Source: Dendrolimus kikuchii
Taxonomy: Eukaryota > Arthropoda > Insecta > Lepidoptera > Lasiocampidae
Length of the DNA: 64,000 bases
Assembly: GCA_019925095.2 (NCBI GenBank)
Contig: CM034405.1
Coordinates: forward strand, 13,417,401-13,481,400
Direction of reading: 5' to 3'
Part shown: positions 45,310-57,052 of the stretch, piece by piece
Numbering within the stretch: the stretch's first letter is position 1
How the letters are laid out: every line of letters begins with the position of its first letter
Notes under the pieces: generated by a model
Seen by the model: the letters and a program-made list of their open reading frames with translations, nothing else
What the model was told of the DNA's origin: nothing
The model's database searches: none
Program-made: the position numbers and the translations under genes

Positions 45310-46490
45310 TGTATCTATAATTCCATTATAAGTAAAATAGGTCCCTTGTTCTGAAATTACATATTAATTCAAGTTGAGTGTGATGGTAGTGTTGAATATT
45401 GATTACATAACAAGGAAATAGCTGTCAACTAGCTGGAGGCTTCGTTGATTGTTGCGCTTCAGCGGTACGGCTCACCCCTACAATGTTATTTTATACCTGC
45501 GGTTATTTAGCCATGAATTCACCGAGAAACATTTGTTTATAAACATTGATTTAAAAAATAAAACTGTCAGTTATGTCTGAGCGTGGCGGTCAAGCGAGTT
45601 CAGTGCTTTTTCTCAATCGCAAGAGTACCCAGCGAGCCTAAAGAAGTTTTCACTTAATTAACTAGGTGTTTCTGTAAAAATTTAAAACTATTGCAGTAAA
45701 CAGTAGATGTTTACCGCAACAGTTTTACAGTCGCGGACGGAATTATCTTCGGAAAATTGTTTCTGTAACAATCTGGTGTTTCAGTCATTGTGCATCCGAA
45801 ACATTGTATCTATGTGACTACATGGCTTGACATTATTTTATGTACGAAAACTCACAAGGGGCATATTACGAAGGCCTCGATTTCCGTAAAAGAATCAAAT
45901 TTTAAGTCAAACGAATGTCACGGCATATTTTTTATAAAGACACGGAAACGGTTTGAGAAGTCAATTACCGAAATCGACCACTTTTTTCTGTCTTCACGCA
46001 AAGCTGGCTGTCACGGTTTAGAATTTATATGGATACGATTTCCAATCAAAAGCTTGGATCAATTGCTCTTCGTACGGATTGAGGAAGTAGCGATTGTTTC
46101 ATGATATTTTCCATCTTTTTAAAATAATGGTTTATGATATACACCTATTATAAGAGAAGGTATGCATTCGTTACGTAATTATCTCGATTGTTTATTTATT
46201 CTAACTGAATATTTGTAATTTTTTGTTCCATATTTATATCTAACATTGACTTCCTCATAGTTTTGTTCGTTTAAATATCTAATCCGTGTCAATAGTACGT
46301 ACTCCCCAAATGTCATGTAAATCGGGTTAGCTTCAAAGCAATGAAAGAGGAACAAACAAAATATTTATATATTAGTATGGATCATATTTTAATACTTGAA
46401 TAACTTAGTTTTCATTTACATCCCGGGGCGTTATTTAATTGAGGTCAGTTATTATCATTTTTAGTCTCGCAGATTACTTTTGTAATAATA
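45310..46490. other. Intronic sequence without recognised gene
   Basis: The 104-codon frame 45790-46104 lacks recognisable domains or splice borders. No repeat boundary was resolved. Confidence 0.4.
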
Positions 46491-46496
46491 TTGTAG

Positions 46497-46795
46497 TAGC
46501 AGCCCATAAACGTCCCACTACTGGGCTCGGGTTTCCCATTATGGGAAACGGACAGAATACCCGTCACGCTAGTTCAAGGCGGCTTGGCAGTTTTGACACA
46601 TCGGTTTCCTCGATGTGCAGGTTTCATCACGATGTTTTCCTTCACCGTTAGCTCGTGGTAATTATAATAACAATATGCGAATTAGGTCAGAAAAAACTGC
46701 CTAAGTGATGTATGCTTTCCGGACAGGATTCAAACTCGCGCTATTTACGTATGGGACGAGTGCGCTAAACATTAAGCTACCACGGCTTCTTAACT
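46497..46795 (-). repeat. tRNA-derived lepidopteran SINE, near complete
   Basis: On the - strand the head reads 'aagccgtggtagcttaatg', with a degenerate B box, GAGTTTGAATCCTG, about 60 bp on. The body and end carry 'cgatgttttccttcaccgtt' and 'agcagcccataaacgtccca' on the + strand. I recognise it as a very common SINE type in moths and butterflies. Fragments occur at 16022, 44865, 55700 and 62205. Confidence 0.75.
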
Positions 46796-46799
46796 TTGC

Positions 46800-47240
46800 G
46801 TAGACACAATTCATAAACACTAAATGCCGCTCTCGAAGTCGCATAAAATGATCCATCAACATTAAATAACAGCGAATAAGCTTTTTATTTTCTTTTTATT
46901 ATCCAAAGTGGTATCAAGCTTCTACTAGCATCAAATTAAACAGTTAAACATTAATTACAGTTATAAAAATGGAATAAAAGGTATACTTTACTTGCTTCAG
47001 TCTGTTAGTACCTCTGAGTACGACATTAACATAGCGTATACTAAGGATAGTAAAAGTTATTTCTTAGATGGCGGTATAGATTGTCTAACAACTCAGGCCA
47101 CTGTAGACTCACAGTCGCGGGTGATGGCCTTCAGTCACAACATTAATCTTCACTCGCACCAAGGCCGCTGAGATACGAGCGTGCAGATCGCGCGCCCTGA
47201 CTCTTAATTTCCTCCGTCTGCCGTCCGTTTAATTAATATA
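46800..47240. other. Intronic sequence without recognised feature
   Basis: It is AT-rich up to about 47080, then a GC-richer passage ('gcgcgccctgactcttaatt') leads into the next repeat. Nothing could be assigned. Confidence 0.4.
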
Positions 47241-47244
47241 CTAG

Positions 47245-47600
47245 CCTTTTTTTGGTAACGCTGGGGGAATGCATTTGCATACCCTCGAGTCCCGGGGTAT
47301 GTCACCGAGGCGCATGTGGAACTTTCGACGGCCGACGCTACACACAGGCTTCTGGTAATAGTAGGAGCTTGCAACTCCGATCGCCAGACTACCCACTAAA
47401 TCTGCAAGCGTTCCTCTGCATCACAATGAGGCACCACGGGACCATAAGCATAGCTATGACTGCCGTGACGCCTCGACTGAATCGACGATTGACGTCAAGT
47501 CGTGCCGATGGGGTCCCCATGCGGCATATTCTTCCAGCGTACGGCACGCCGTGTCGACTGGCGCCCCGCATTAGTTGCAGGCCGAGGAATTAATATACCA
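47245..47600. repeat. GC-richer unknown repeat with 'ctttttttgg' start
   Basis: Its start 'cctttttttggtaacgctgg' and the phrase 'gactacccactaaatctgc' recall the layout of family G (12955 and 18390), but the sequence differs. Frames 47252-47593 (+) and 47389-47571 (-) overlap on both strands, which argues for composition rather than coding. Confidence 0.35.
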
Positions 47601-47649
47601 GCCTAGCTGAAGAATCCCATGTTATACTCTACTGCAGGTCCCTGATTAG

Positions 47650-47890
47650 TGCTTTTTTATTGCATAAATTCAGCAGACAAGCAGACTGCCCATCTGATGA
47701 AAAGCAGTTACCATCGCCTATGGACATTTGGTACACCAAACGTGCTACCAATGTACTGCCGCTGTCTAAAAGGAGACCGGAACCTGGCTACTAATGCCGG
47801 AACACAACTCAAAGTTGTTATGGCGGCATACTTTAGACCAGGGGTGGAAGCCATCCAGACAGGCAAATACTTCTACTACCTGACAGGCAA
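47650..47890 (-). repeat. Family A retroposon, 3' part
   Basis: The 3' end ('ctgctgaatttatgcaataa') through 'ccatccagacaggcaaatac' is present. The missing 5' part resumes at 48255-48350, so the two pieces probably come from one copy split by about 360 bp of other sequence. Confidence 0.75.
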
Positions 47891-48254
47891 TTTTGCTAGT
47901 TCAATATCTTGACGTTGCGAAGATATTCAAAGTACGACTCTATTGCGATAGTGTGAATGATTCGTATTCTACTAAGTCCACGATATCTTCTGGATACCGT
48001 CGCGGCAGAATAATATTATAGTAGAAATAAAATTGTATTACCATTAGCAGATATGCTATAGAGCGTTAGCCGAAATGAATGTTGAAAAGCTATCAAAAAT
48101 TTGAAACATTTTTTTACAAATTCTCACTTTTAAATATTTGTAGAGTGGCCTGCCAGTGGTATTCCTTTGAAGTTAACAGAATACCGAAATCAGGCAAATC
48201 TACGATTGAGACGATAGTGTCCAGCAATTTTGGCGAGATAGTAATAGTGGAATT

Positions 48255-48355
48255 GGGCCTATCGCTTTGGGTTGTTTTGTCACCTTTCACGATAGGCCCT
48301 CCCGCCGGAGGAAATTGAAATTGTATGCTTTCTCCGTTCCTGCACGGATAAAACG
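48255..48355 (-). repeat. Family A retroposon, 5' part
   Basis: It contains 'ttgggttgttttgtcacctt', 'cgataggccctcccgccgg' and 'tctccgttcctgcacggat'. This is exactly the segment absent from 47650-47890. Confidence 0.75.
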
Positions 48356-48869
48356 TGTGGTTTTATTTCGATAAAAGTTCTTTCTATACGTAAAGTAACA
48401 TATAGGCGTGGATTATATCACCTACTGTTTTTTTAATGTAATCTGAGCATTCTTATATCTTTTGGATTTTCCATTAAAGGCGCGCTTGATACACGAGGAA
48501 GTATTCCAATATAATATTCAAAAGCCGACACGTGTTCTTCCGCATGATTGCTCGCGCCATTTGCAAGCGCACGTCTCCGTGTGCGTGACACGGGGTCCTT
48601 ATCTCATCGCATTAGATGCAATTATCGATTGTTTTGGTTAATATTTAACCATATCTTTATTGGATTAGTCTTGGGTTTAGAAATGACGCGTTTACTTCAA
48701 CGCATATAACGGTACTGGTAACCGAATAGTCCATCTTTGTTCTTCCGTCACGCTCGCTGAACGCATTTTGTGGTTTAGAGGAAAAAATACTGTGTAGCAT
48801 GGAAACAAAGGCTGCGGTGTAACTTGAAACTTGTAGTTATTTAATCAAAAGTACGTGTACGTTTTTTTA

Positions 48870-49177
48870 ATTTATTGCATGAGTTCAGCAGACAGGTAGA
48901 CGGCCCACTTGATGGATAGTAGTTACCATCACCTATGGACATTTGCAACACCAAAAGTGCTACAAATGCGCTGCTGCTCTTTTAAGGGAGACTGGAACCT
49001 GGTCACTAATGCCGGAACACAACTCAAGATTATGGCGAAACACTCTAGACCAGGGGTGGTAGCCATCCATTCGGACAAATACCCTACCACCCGGCTGTAG
49101 GTTATTTTTTCGCCTCTTACGACAGGCCGCCCGGCCGCAGGAAATTGTATTCTTTCTCCGTTCCTGCACGGATAAAA
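48870..49177 (-). repeat. Family A retroposon copy, near complete
   Basis: It starts on the - strand with 'tttttatccgtgcaggaacg' and ends 'ctgctgaactcatgcaataa' plus A residues. ACGTT flanks both ends (48859-48863 and 49178-49182), a probable target duplication. The frames 48909-49100, 48929-49228 and 48960-49169 are internal. Confidence 0.85.
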
Positions 49178-49704
49178 ACGTTCTGTTTTAAGCGTAATTT
49201 TAGTTATTTTTTCTGACGTTTCGGCCACTTTCCAATAGCCGTAAATTCCACATAAATGAATAAATAAGGCTGATTGTTTTAATTGTCTTATATGTAGCCG
49301 TGAGAATTAATTCTATAGAAGCAAGGAAGACCAATGGATACCACGAATTAACCATGACGTTTTGGTTGAGTATAACTATAAATATATATATATATATCTA
49401 CAAAGTATCTACATTTAAAGATGTTGTCACTACTGTTAGGCGGATCTCTTTCTCAAATGTCGTCGTCGGCTAAGTACACCGTGATGTACGTTATCGACGA
49501 ATTCTTATTATGAATATACACTATAGTGGTCACTCTCACACGCCTGACGTAGCGCAAATATGCTGTTCGTGGCAACCATATGTCGTATGCCGCGTTTGCA
49601 GTCATTATTGAGCATTCCAACGTAAAGACGTCCTTTTTAACGTCAATTAGTCTGTTAAACAAATCTGTCCAATCACCCAGAGTGCACGATAAAAAACAAA
49701 AAAA

Positions 49705-49935
49705 TAGCCGTTTATGTGGTTGAGCAGGCTAGGCGTTTGCCGGCCTACCTCACTGCAACGCAGAGGCTTCGGGTTCGATTCCTAGTAGGGTAAATTACGG
49801 AATAGATTTTTCTCCGTGACTTACTGTGATCTGGGTGTCTGGGGATTGGCCCCACATTAGTCTATTGTAATTATCCGTAACGCAAGCGTAACTTGCTTAA
49901 TTTGGAGATATACAATGTGGGTTTGCCTGCCCATT
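49705..49935 (+). repeat. tRNA-derived SINE with A and B boxes, copy 2
   Basis: The A box TGGTTGAGCAGG starts at 49717 and the B box GGTTCGATTCC lies at 49772-49782, with the same 55-bp offset as the copy at 13601. The body matches, ending in 'ccgtaacgcaagcgtaact' and 'ttaatttggagatatacaa'. Confidence 0.8.
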
Positions 49936-50457
49936 ATTTATGTGTTTATTACAGACACGCGTTCAGACATTTCTAGAGTGACCATCGGTACAACGCTAAC
50001 AAAAACAACGTCCTATGATGCCGCTTACAGCTTCAGTCACAGACCGCAGCCTTAGAAAATTTTTAAACTGTTGTAATGATTCGGCGCTTTTTTAGTTTGA
50101 TTTTACATTTTAGTCAGAATTCTTAATTACTTTTCAGTAATCACGATCACGGAATAACTCAGACGTCAGATGGTAACTTCCCCATATTTGTTAAATAATC
50201 TTCAAGGAGATAATAATATCAAAATACTGACGCTATGAAGATATTCTTCAAGTAGTGATTTCCAATGAAAATATTATTTTCCTTGACTTCCATGTATATC
50301 AATGATTTTATATACTTAGTTTGGCCATAAATACTGTTACAATTAAAAAGAAACAAAATATTACATTTGAATTTGGAATCTGTAATTTTTGTATGATTGT
50401 TCATTGTGTTTTCTCATTTTGGCGCCAATACATTGTACCACATTTTGCGATATTAAA

Positions 50458-51499
50458 ATGGAGTGGGGCGATAAAGAGAACCGAACTGCTGTAATTGCAT
50501 TACACCAAGTAGGTATGGAGCCAAATGCAATTTTTAAAACTCCCCATACGCTTGGTATTAGTCAAATGTTTGTGTACCGGGCTATTAATAGGTACAATGA
50601 GACCTCCTCTGTTTGTGAGAGAAAAAGATCTGGCCGTCCACGTAGTGTTCGTACGAAAAAGGTGGTCAAAGCTGTAAGGGAAAGAATTCGAAGAAATCCT
50701 GCCCGAAAGCAAAAGATTTTACCTTGGGAGATGAAGATATCACCTAGAACTATGTCGCGTATTTTAAAAGATGACTTAGGACTTGCAGCCTATAAGGGAC
50801 GCACTGGTCATTTCTTAAGTCATAATTTAAAAAAGAATAGGGTGGTAAAATCGAAACAACTACTGAAGCGGTACGCAAAAGGAGGTCACAGAAAAATTTT
50901 GTTTACGGATGAGAAATTTTTTACAATTGAGCAACATTTTAACAAACAAAATGACCGTATTTATGCTCAAAGCTTCGAGGAAGCTTCTCAATTAGTCGAC
51001 AGAGTGCAACGTGGGCATTATCCATCTTCAGTGATGGTTTGGTGGGGTGTTAGCTATGAAGGAGTGACTGAGCCATATTTTTGTGAAAAAAGTATTCAAA
51101 ACATCGGCACAAGTGTATCAAGATACCATTCTTGAGAAGGTAGTTAAGCCGCGTAACAACACCATATTCAATAACCAAGAATGGTCCTTCCAGCAAGACT
51201 CGGCGCCGGGTCATAAAGCTCGGTCCACGCATTCTTGGTTGGAAACGAACGTTTCGGACTTCATCAGAGCTGAAGACTGGCCGTCGGCTAGTCCCGATCT
51301 TAATTCGCTGGTTTATGATTTATGCTCAGTTTTAGAGAGTACGACTTGCTCTAAACGCCGTGATAATTTGGAGTCCCCAAAACAATCCATACGATTGGTA
51401 GTGAAGAATTTTCCCATGGAAAGAGTGCGTGCTTCTATTGATAACTGGCCTCAAAGTTTAAAGGACTGTATTGCAGCCAATAGGGACCACTTCGAATAA
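50458..51499 (+). pseudogene. DD37D mariner (maT-like) transposase, frameshifted, catalytic Asp lost
   Basis: The start is the ATG at 50458 (MEWGDKENRTAVIALHQVGM). The first ~110 residues form two helix-turn-helix-like parts with GRPRSVRTKKVVKAVRERI. ILFTDEKFFTIEQHFN holds the first Asp, and SSVMVWWGVSYEGVTEPYF follows. A one-base shift near 51090 moves reading to a second frame with WSFQQDSAPGHKARSTHSWL (second Asp) and SASPDLNSLVYDL. The normal third Asp of the family lies 37 residues on, in LDY; here it is Val (LVY), so catalysis would fail even without the frameshift. The end KDCIAANRDHFE is intact, with a stop at 51497. Total about 347 codons, normal for the family. Clear terminal repeats were not found; weak 'gccataaa' matches near 50325 and 51628 are not convincing. 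Confidence 0.9.
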
Positions 51500-52070
51500 G
51501 CTTCTTATATTTTAAATTGTTTTGTTTTGTGTATGTATATGTGTAAAATGTATTAAACTAACACACTGTAAAATTTATAAATGTTATTTGCAATAGAATA
51601 AATAATAATTCTTTGTTACAATTTTTTATGGCAAGACTATGTATACAATAACGCCTGATAATGTGAAATACATTAAAGTACATTGTTAACGCACTGGCTG
51701 GAAAGAAAATACTCTCAACCTCAAGCCTTTATTGGAATATTTCTATTATTGATTTGCTTCGATGAATGCAATAACGGTGGATGTTTAGGATTGTATGCGA
51801 CGAGGGCGTTCTTGGGGAAGCTTCGTTGTCGTGACGCAAGACGCAACCGCCTCGCGGCGCAGTGTCGACCGGCGTCATGTTACCCAACATCGGCATTGCG
51901 GAGCCGATCACGCTAATCTGCATTCTTTGGGAACTGACTATTGACACTCGCTCGATATTGTAATTAGAGCATACACTATCGAAAAATATCTTGAATTGTA
52001 GTACATACTTACCAATTTGACATTTAAAATTATACAGTTTGTGGCAGAAGTCTTTCGGTATATTAGAACT
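51500..52070. other. Flank of DD37D mariner and GC-richer unknown patch
   Basis: About 51780-51915 is GC-rich ('cgcctcgcggcgcagtgtcg') and opens frames on both strands with no domain. No terminal repeat of the mariner could be fixed here. Confidence 0.35.
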
Positions 52071-52077
52071 TTTTATT

Positions 52078-52235
52078 TTATTTTTTATTGAATGAGTCCA
52101 GCAGACAGCAGACGGCCCATGATGTAAAGCAGTTACCATCGCCTATGGACATTTGCAACACTAAAGGTGCTCAGGGCTGGTAGCAATCCAGACGGGTCGC
52201 CTCATACAACAGACCGCCCGACCGCTAGCAAAGTT
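52078..52235 (-). repeat. Family A retroposon with internal deletion
   Basis: The 3' half ('ctgctggactcattcaataa' to 'gcacctttagtgttgcaaat') joins directly to 'tggtagcaatccagacggg' and 'gaccgcccgaccgc'. Roughly 130 bp of the family body are missing, including 'cactaatgccggaacacaac'. Confidence 0.75.
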
Positions 52236-52239
52236 TGAT

Positions 52240-53530
52240 CACAATCTTATCAATGGTTTAGGAACACATAGTGGACAAACATAAAGATTATTAAAAGGTA
52301 ACTCTGTTGATTCAGCAGTCTAAAATATTTATATTGAAACCGAGATCTTTCTGAGAAACGTGCTTTCTACAGTAGGAGTTGGTTTTCTTTAAAAGTAAAT
52401 ATCCAAACATTTATATATTAGTATGAATTATTAAAGGTAAATTGGTTAAATGTCACATACACAGTAATTAATATTTGTACCAAAAACCCCAGTTTTATAA
52501 GGAAAACTATTTGTAAATAGTCGAAAGAAAACCGACAAATGTTTGTATAGAAACATCGCATCGCGATGTGCAGACAAGTCTGCGGAGGGGAATAAATCCC
52601 TCATTGACCTAACACCCACTCATCGTTTATTGCTCCACACTAGAATACGCGTGCAATTAATTTTAGATTGCCTGCTATTGTATTTTTAACAACCATGAGC
52701 ATAACGATTGCCTTTGAAAATCCGAGTTCTTTTATATAACTAACTAATTAATTAAATAATTAAAGGTAATTGGACTTGACCTTTCTGTTACTTAGCAAAG
52801 TGAACTTAGATTTCTATTTGCTCGTCTTTAAATTAAAAAGGTTCATTCGATATTTTACACATTATGCCATGAAATAAAATTGATTTAGTGAACGTTTCTG
52901 AACAAGTTTTAATAAGATTCATAATTTCGCCGTGCCCTCTCGTACGTACGCCCAGTAAAGTAATATAGGTCTTATATTATACCCTCTTTGTTAATGCTCA
53001 CGGAGCTGAAGCCGTCACTGTTGTCGCAAGTGACTTTGATTCTCGAGCCTTGACATATGCCGAAGCGATGGACTATCAAGTGATTTAGATGTTAGGTCTG
53101 GGAATTAAGACCAGGATCGTATACGGGTAAGAGGAGGAAGGAACCATCAGAAAATTGTCATATGCTTCTGATGCACCTCAGCTCTTAATTCCCGGATTGT
53201 AACAGAATTGAAGAATTAACTCTATCATAACACCGTTAATTTAAAATTATATGCTACTTTATTGGCTTAGATTTGAATTCGCAAATATATATATCCGGTG
53301 GAGGTTCGCAAACGTTCTTCGCCATTAACAATTAGAGCGGCGCATGCGCACACTGGAACGGCTGACGTAATGCAGCCTTCACACCCGTCGATCAACCGCT
53401 GATGATAGTTCAGTTTGGAAGTTCACAACTATGCACCTGAAAAACTTTTATGCCTGGCCTTTTTTATTTACTTGAAGTGTGTAAACGATTTCTTTTCATA
53501 CGTAATTATTTTAGTTTGGTCAATCTTTTA
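52240..53530. other. Intronic sequence without recognised gene
   Basis: A GC-richer segment at about 53290-53420 ('gagcggcgcatgcgcacac') is unassigned. No splice-bordered exon was seen. Confidence 0.4.
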
Positions 53531-53534
53531 AGTA

Positions 53535-53682
53535 GCCTGATGGTTAGTTCCTATATCTTACTATTCATTCACTTGACCTACCATCGGTTGAATTTTGACA
53601 TTAGAAGTTTGGAGGTTATGTCAAATTTTAACCGATAGTAAGGTAAATGACCGGTCGGTAAGATATAGGAACCGGGCCTTAG
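53535..53682. repeat. MITE with 'ttcctatatctta' inverted ends, copy 1
   Basis: The left end 'ggttagttcctatatcttac' faces the right end 'gtaagatataggaaccgggc'. Inner inverted phrases 'accatcggttgaattttgac' and 'gtcaaattttaaccgatagt' also pair, so the whole unit folds back. A second copy is at 62303-62557 and a piece at 61625-61690. The frame 53450-53638 is not a gene. Confidence 0.75.
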
Positions 53683-54639
53683 AGATTTGGATTTTTTCAA
53701 TTAAAAGCTGTTTAAGGGTTTCATAGGCAAATTATAAAATCAATGAACGCGTGTCCCTCAATAAGGTAACCTTTACTGTGCATGAATTTACACGTAACTG
53801 CATGTAAATTCATGTATTACATGTAACCAATTTTTATTGTATTTAAAAAAAGACTTACCGTCATTTCACAAGAACTTATTTGTCTTAAAATGTTTATTGA
53901 TGATTGTAACTGTGGTATAATTTAGGATGATATTCTACAAATAGTATGACGTTCAAATTTATCAATAATCTATACCGAGGGTCAACGTTAGTCTTAATAC
54001 TCTTAATTGTTATTATAGAATACATTTGGTTTTTCCGCTCATTCGTAATGTTATTGATTGCCTACTCGTTTTAATAATGATTATGGCTGTTAAACAAATA
54101 GTTGACTTTACAAGAGGTTTTCTCGAGGCTTCGCTGATCATCTTCGGATTCATTAATTTTAGCAACAAATTAGTCAGCTCAATTCTTGTAATTTTTTGAC
54201 TTATTCGGTTAATAAAAAAATGCCTTAAATAATAAAACGTCAAAAAAAGAAACCTTAGTTTTCTCTCGCTTTTGTAAGATTAGACCTTCAATTTTTGATT
54301 GCATTGTCTAAAAAATGTTTATAAGCCATAGGACTTGAAAAGCGAAAAAATTATGATAAGAGGAACTGTCTAGTCATGTAAGGTTTAGGAGGTTTTCAGA
54401 ATTACTGTTCTACGGTGCTATTGTTACTTTTATTGTAGTACTATTCGTCTATGATGCCGTTACGAAAAAGGATAAATTAAGAATCGACTATACTAAAAGA
54501 TGTTTGAAAATTGTCCCCGTTACTAAAAATTGATAGCAAGAATATTTTGGTGATGATATGAGCATGTAGTGAGTAGAGAAAGAAGGCACGTAAGAAGAAG
54601 TATGACTGAATATATATAAAAGTGTAGAAGGAAAAGTGA

Positions 54640-54985
54640 AAAGAAAGAGATCTGAAATCGAATGCAATGAATCGGATTTTCAGGTATTTGAAAAAAGAAT
54701 GCATGATGAAATAATGACTAAACAGATATACAATGCAAAAGTGGATGGATGCAGAAGTCGTGGAAGGCCACGACACACCTTCCATGATCAAATTGATCGT
54801 GTACTAGCAGAAGGTGATGTCAGGAGCCTTAGAACAGTCGAGCGTGCTCATGCACGCTCGACTGACAAGAGTTATGAATGTCAAAGAAGCAAGTGAGGTG
54901 TGTAAGAATTAGCCTGAATGGCGCTCTGTTGTTCGTGCCTACCCCGCAAGGGAACTGGCGTGGAGTTATGTATGTATGTATGAAA
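54640..54985 (+). pseudogene. 3' end of an RTE-like LINE (C-terminal ORF remnant and tail)
   Basis: The frame from about 54700 reads QIYNAKVDGCRSRGRPRHTF and HDQIDRVLAEGDVRSLRTVE. A frame change follows, leading into a segment whose alternative frame gives VKEASEVCKNxPEWRSVV-like residues and AYPARELAW. This is the kind of C-terminus seen after the reverse transcriptase in RTE/R4-like LINEs. It ends in 'gttatgtatgtatgtatg', a tandem tail typical of these elements. An insert 'cacgctcgactgacaag' follows an inverted 'gtcgagcgtgctcatgcac' and has created a small palindrome at 54836-54862. Antisense copies of the tail lie at 8665, 9185 and 13300. Confidence 0.65.
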
Positions 54986-54989
54986 AAAG

Positions 54990-55690
54990 AATATGGTAAG
55001 TTACGGACAATAACTGCGGTGTTTCACATGTTTGTTTAACAATGTTATCAGTATTCATATTATTTATTTCTTAAAAAAAACCGCGTGTTTTCCCATGTAC
55101 GATTAACCTGGACGGTAAATATTTATGTACCTATTGAATAAATCATATGTTAATGTTACGCTGTGGACTTTGTTATAATAAACAGTCTGTGCCAATCTAT
55201 TAAACCTTTGAAACTTAACAGATAGAAATTCTATGGCCTTCGCAGAATCCGTATCCTGTTTATGTGCATATATACATACATACATTACGGGTTTTATATA
55301 AGATCACCTGTAGTAAAGCGTGTTTTCTTTATGAGAATAAAAAGAACGTTAGATTGTATGAAAGTATCCGGTGGTCACTATTCACTAAAACCTAGATTTT
55401 AGAGTCCTAGACTCTTAAAAATATGAATAGTATTGAACACTGGACGGTCTTATTGCACGTAGCGATTTCTTCCAGACAAATCGGTGTATAAACAACACAA
55501 TAGTAGTATAGTATATAAACGGGGAGTAAACCGATATTAATGTTTGCCATAAATTAAACGGATGTATTTTTATGTATATTTTAAAGAAAAATGTAAATGT
55601 TTTGCTTACAAATAAATGTATATAAGAATTAAAATTTTATTTTTGTATTATATTAATGTACCTAATACAAAACGCATACTTAATATTAGC
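54990..55690. other. AT-rich intronic sequence without recognised feature
   Basis: Nothing beyond simple sequence and short chance frames was seen. Confidence 0.4.
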
Positions 55691-55699
55691 ATATATGTA

Positions 55700-55945
55700 A
55701 ATGTCCCACAAAAGAGCATACTCGCCACACTTGTCCAAGCCGGCTTGCTAGATTTCACATATCTGTAATACCGCGGTGCAAATTTCCGCATGATGTTTTC
55801 CTTCACCTTCAGCATTTGGTAATTGTAACAATAGGCATATTAAGTTAGAAAAACTGCGTAACTGATGCATACCGCCTAAGTGCTCCATACTGTCTAAAGT
55901 GATGCACACTGCCTACTCTCCGGTTTCCGTTCAGGGTTTCAATGG
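55700..55945 (-). repeat. Diverged SINE fragment just upstream of Pellino exon 2
   Basis: It contains 'gcatactcgccacacttgtc', 'catgatgttttccttcacct' and 'aacaataggcatattaagtt', all shared with the SINE at 46497-46795. It ends about 40 bp before the Pellino acceptor, so it lies close to the branch-point region. Confidence 0.55.
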
Positions 55946-55987
55946 GAATGAGACATGAATCTTAAAAGATTTGTTTTCTTTTCACAG

Positions 55988-56182
55988 ATTGGTAGGTCCT
56001 CAGAATCGCCAATCGACTTCGTTGTGATGGACACAGTGGCAGGTGACAAGACTGGCGACACAAAGGTGTTGCAAAGCACAATATCGCGGTTTGCATGCCG
56101 TATTATAGCAGACAGAAACGACGTGAACAACTGCCGCATATACGCTGCTGGATTTGACTCATCAAGAAACATATTTTTAGGT
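55988..56182 (+). CDS. Pli: Pellino, internal coding exon (FHA-like core)
   Basis: The acceptor 'ttttcacag' and the donor GGT|gtaagt enclose 65 codons in phase 0 on both sides. The product IGRSSESPIDFVVMDTVAGD, then DTKVLQSTISRFACRIIADR and RIYAAGFDSSRNIFLG, is the diagnostic core of Pellino. In this family it forms the FHA-type beta sandwich that reads phosphothreonine on IRAK/Pelle-like kinases. It continues directly from DTDMFQ at the end of the previous exon. The antisense frame 55939-56172 is only its shadow. The exon lies between a SINE piece (upstream) and a long-inverted-repeat element starting 217 bp downstream. Confidence 0.97.
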
Positions 56183-57032
56183 GTAAGTAGACAGATGTTA
56201 TCATCATCCTACCGTTAAGTTTTTTTTTATTGATGAAGCACAGCAGTCAGGCTTACAAAGACACCAACTACGTTATTTGACTCAAGCTGCCGAGATACAG
56301 GTTTGGACGTACTTACTATGCGTACGCCTACACGTGAAATGTAAACAATGCTACACACACACAAGTATTTACTTATGATTGTAATGTAATTTTATGTACA
56401 GTCAGCGTCTTATAGAAAGAAGCAGCCAAGATGATCAAATAGATAAGAACATCGAAAGTGATCATTAGTATCGGTACAACCATTGTCGTCTAATAGATCG
56501 AATCACCCGTCTTGACCAAATACATCAGTACACCGACAACGCCAAATACATGAGTACAGTCAAGTCACCATTAAATGTTAACAACCATCTCGCCAAAACA
56601 AAGAGACACACTAGAAAAATGAACTCTATTCTAAATGTGATTAGTGTCAAATCGAGATGATTTCATACTAAACCAAAATTGTATTTCGAATTATGTATTT
56701 CAAATTGAATTACTTATTGCTAAATTTGCATTGAATGAAAAGCACCTTTCTTTCCTAATGTGAAATTAATGAAATCAATTCTGAAGACGTTTGAAACTTA
56801 AAAAAAACTCCTGATCACAGCAGTGTGATTGACGAAGAGGATGATATGTGCATAATAATATTTATTACGTTTAATCGAGGGTAAACACTGGGATTGGAAG
56901 TATCACTTATTGACTACTTACAAACATTGTTAAAACTTCTAACCCATAAGGGCAGAGATCGAATCTTTAGTATTTTTGACTGACCCACCTATGTTTTATT
57001 ACTAACTCTATGGACACAGAACGATTTCACGT

Positions 57033-57052
57033 CGATAGATTATAATCTATCG
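57033..57052. repeat. 20-bp perfect palindrome inside the long-TIR element
   Basis: CGATAGATTATAATCTATCG is fully self-complementary. A related 14-bp palindrome, TAGATTATAATCTA, lies at 57117-57130, with 'gttaaattgta' and 'tacaatttaac' arms around the pair (57064-57074 and 57138-57148). Together they form a small foldback unit, perhaps a nested MITE. Confidence 0.8.

Noticed and set aside
45790..46104. 104-codon frame as a novel gene
   Set aside because: Residue order shows no domain, and there is no promoter, splice or conservation evidence in the window.
50320..51640. Terminal inverted repeats for the DD37D mariner ('gccataaa' near 50325 and its complement near 51628)
   Set aside because: Only a few bases match, spacing is inconsistent and TA flanks are not clear.
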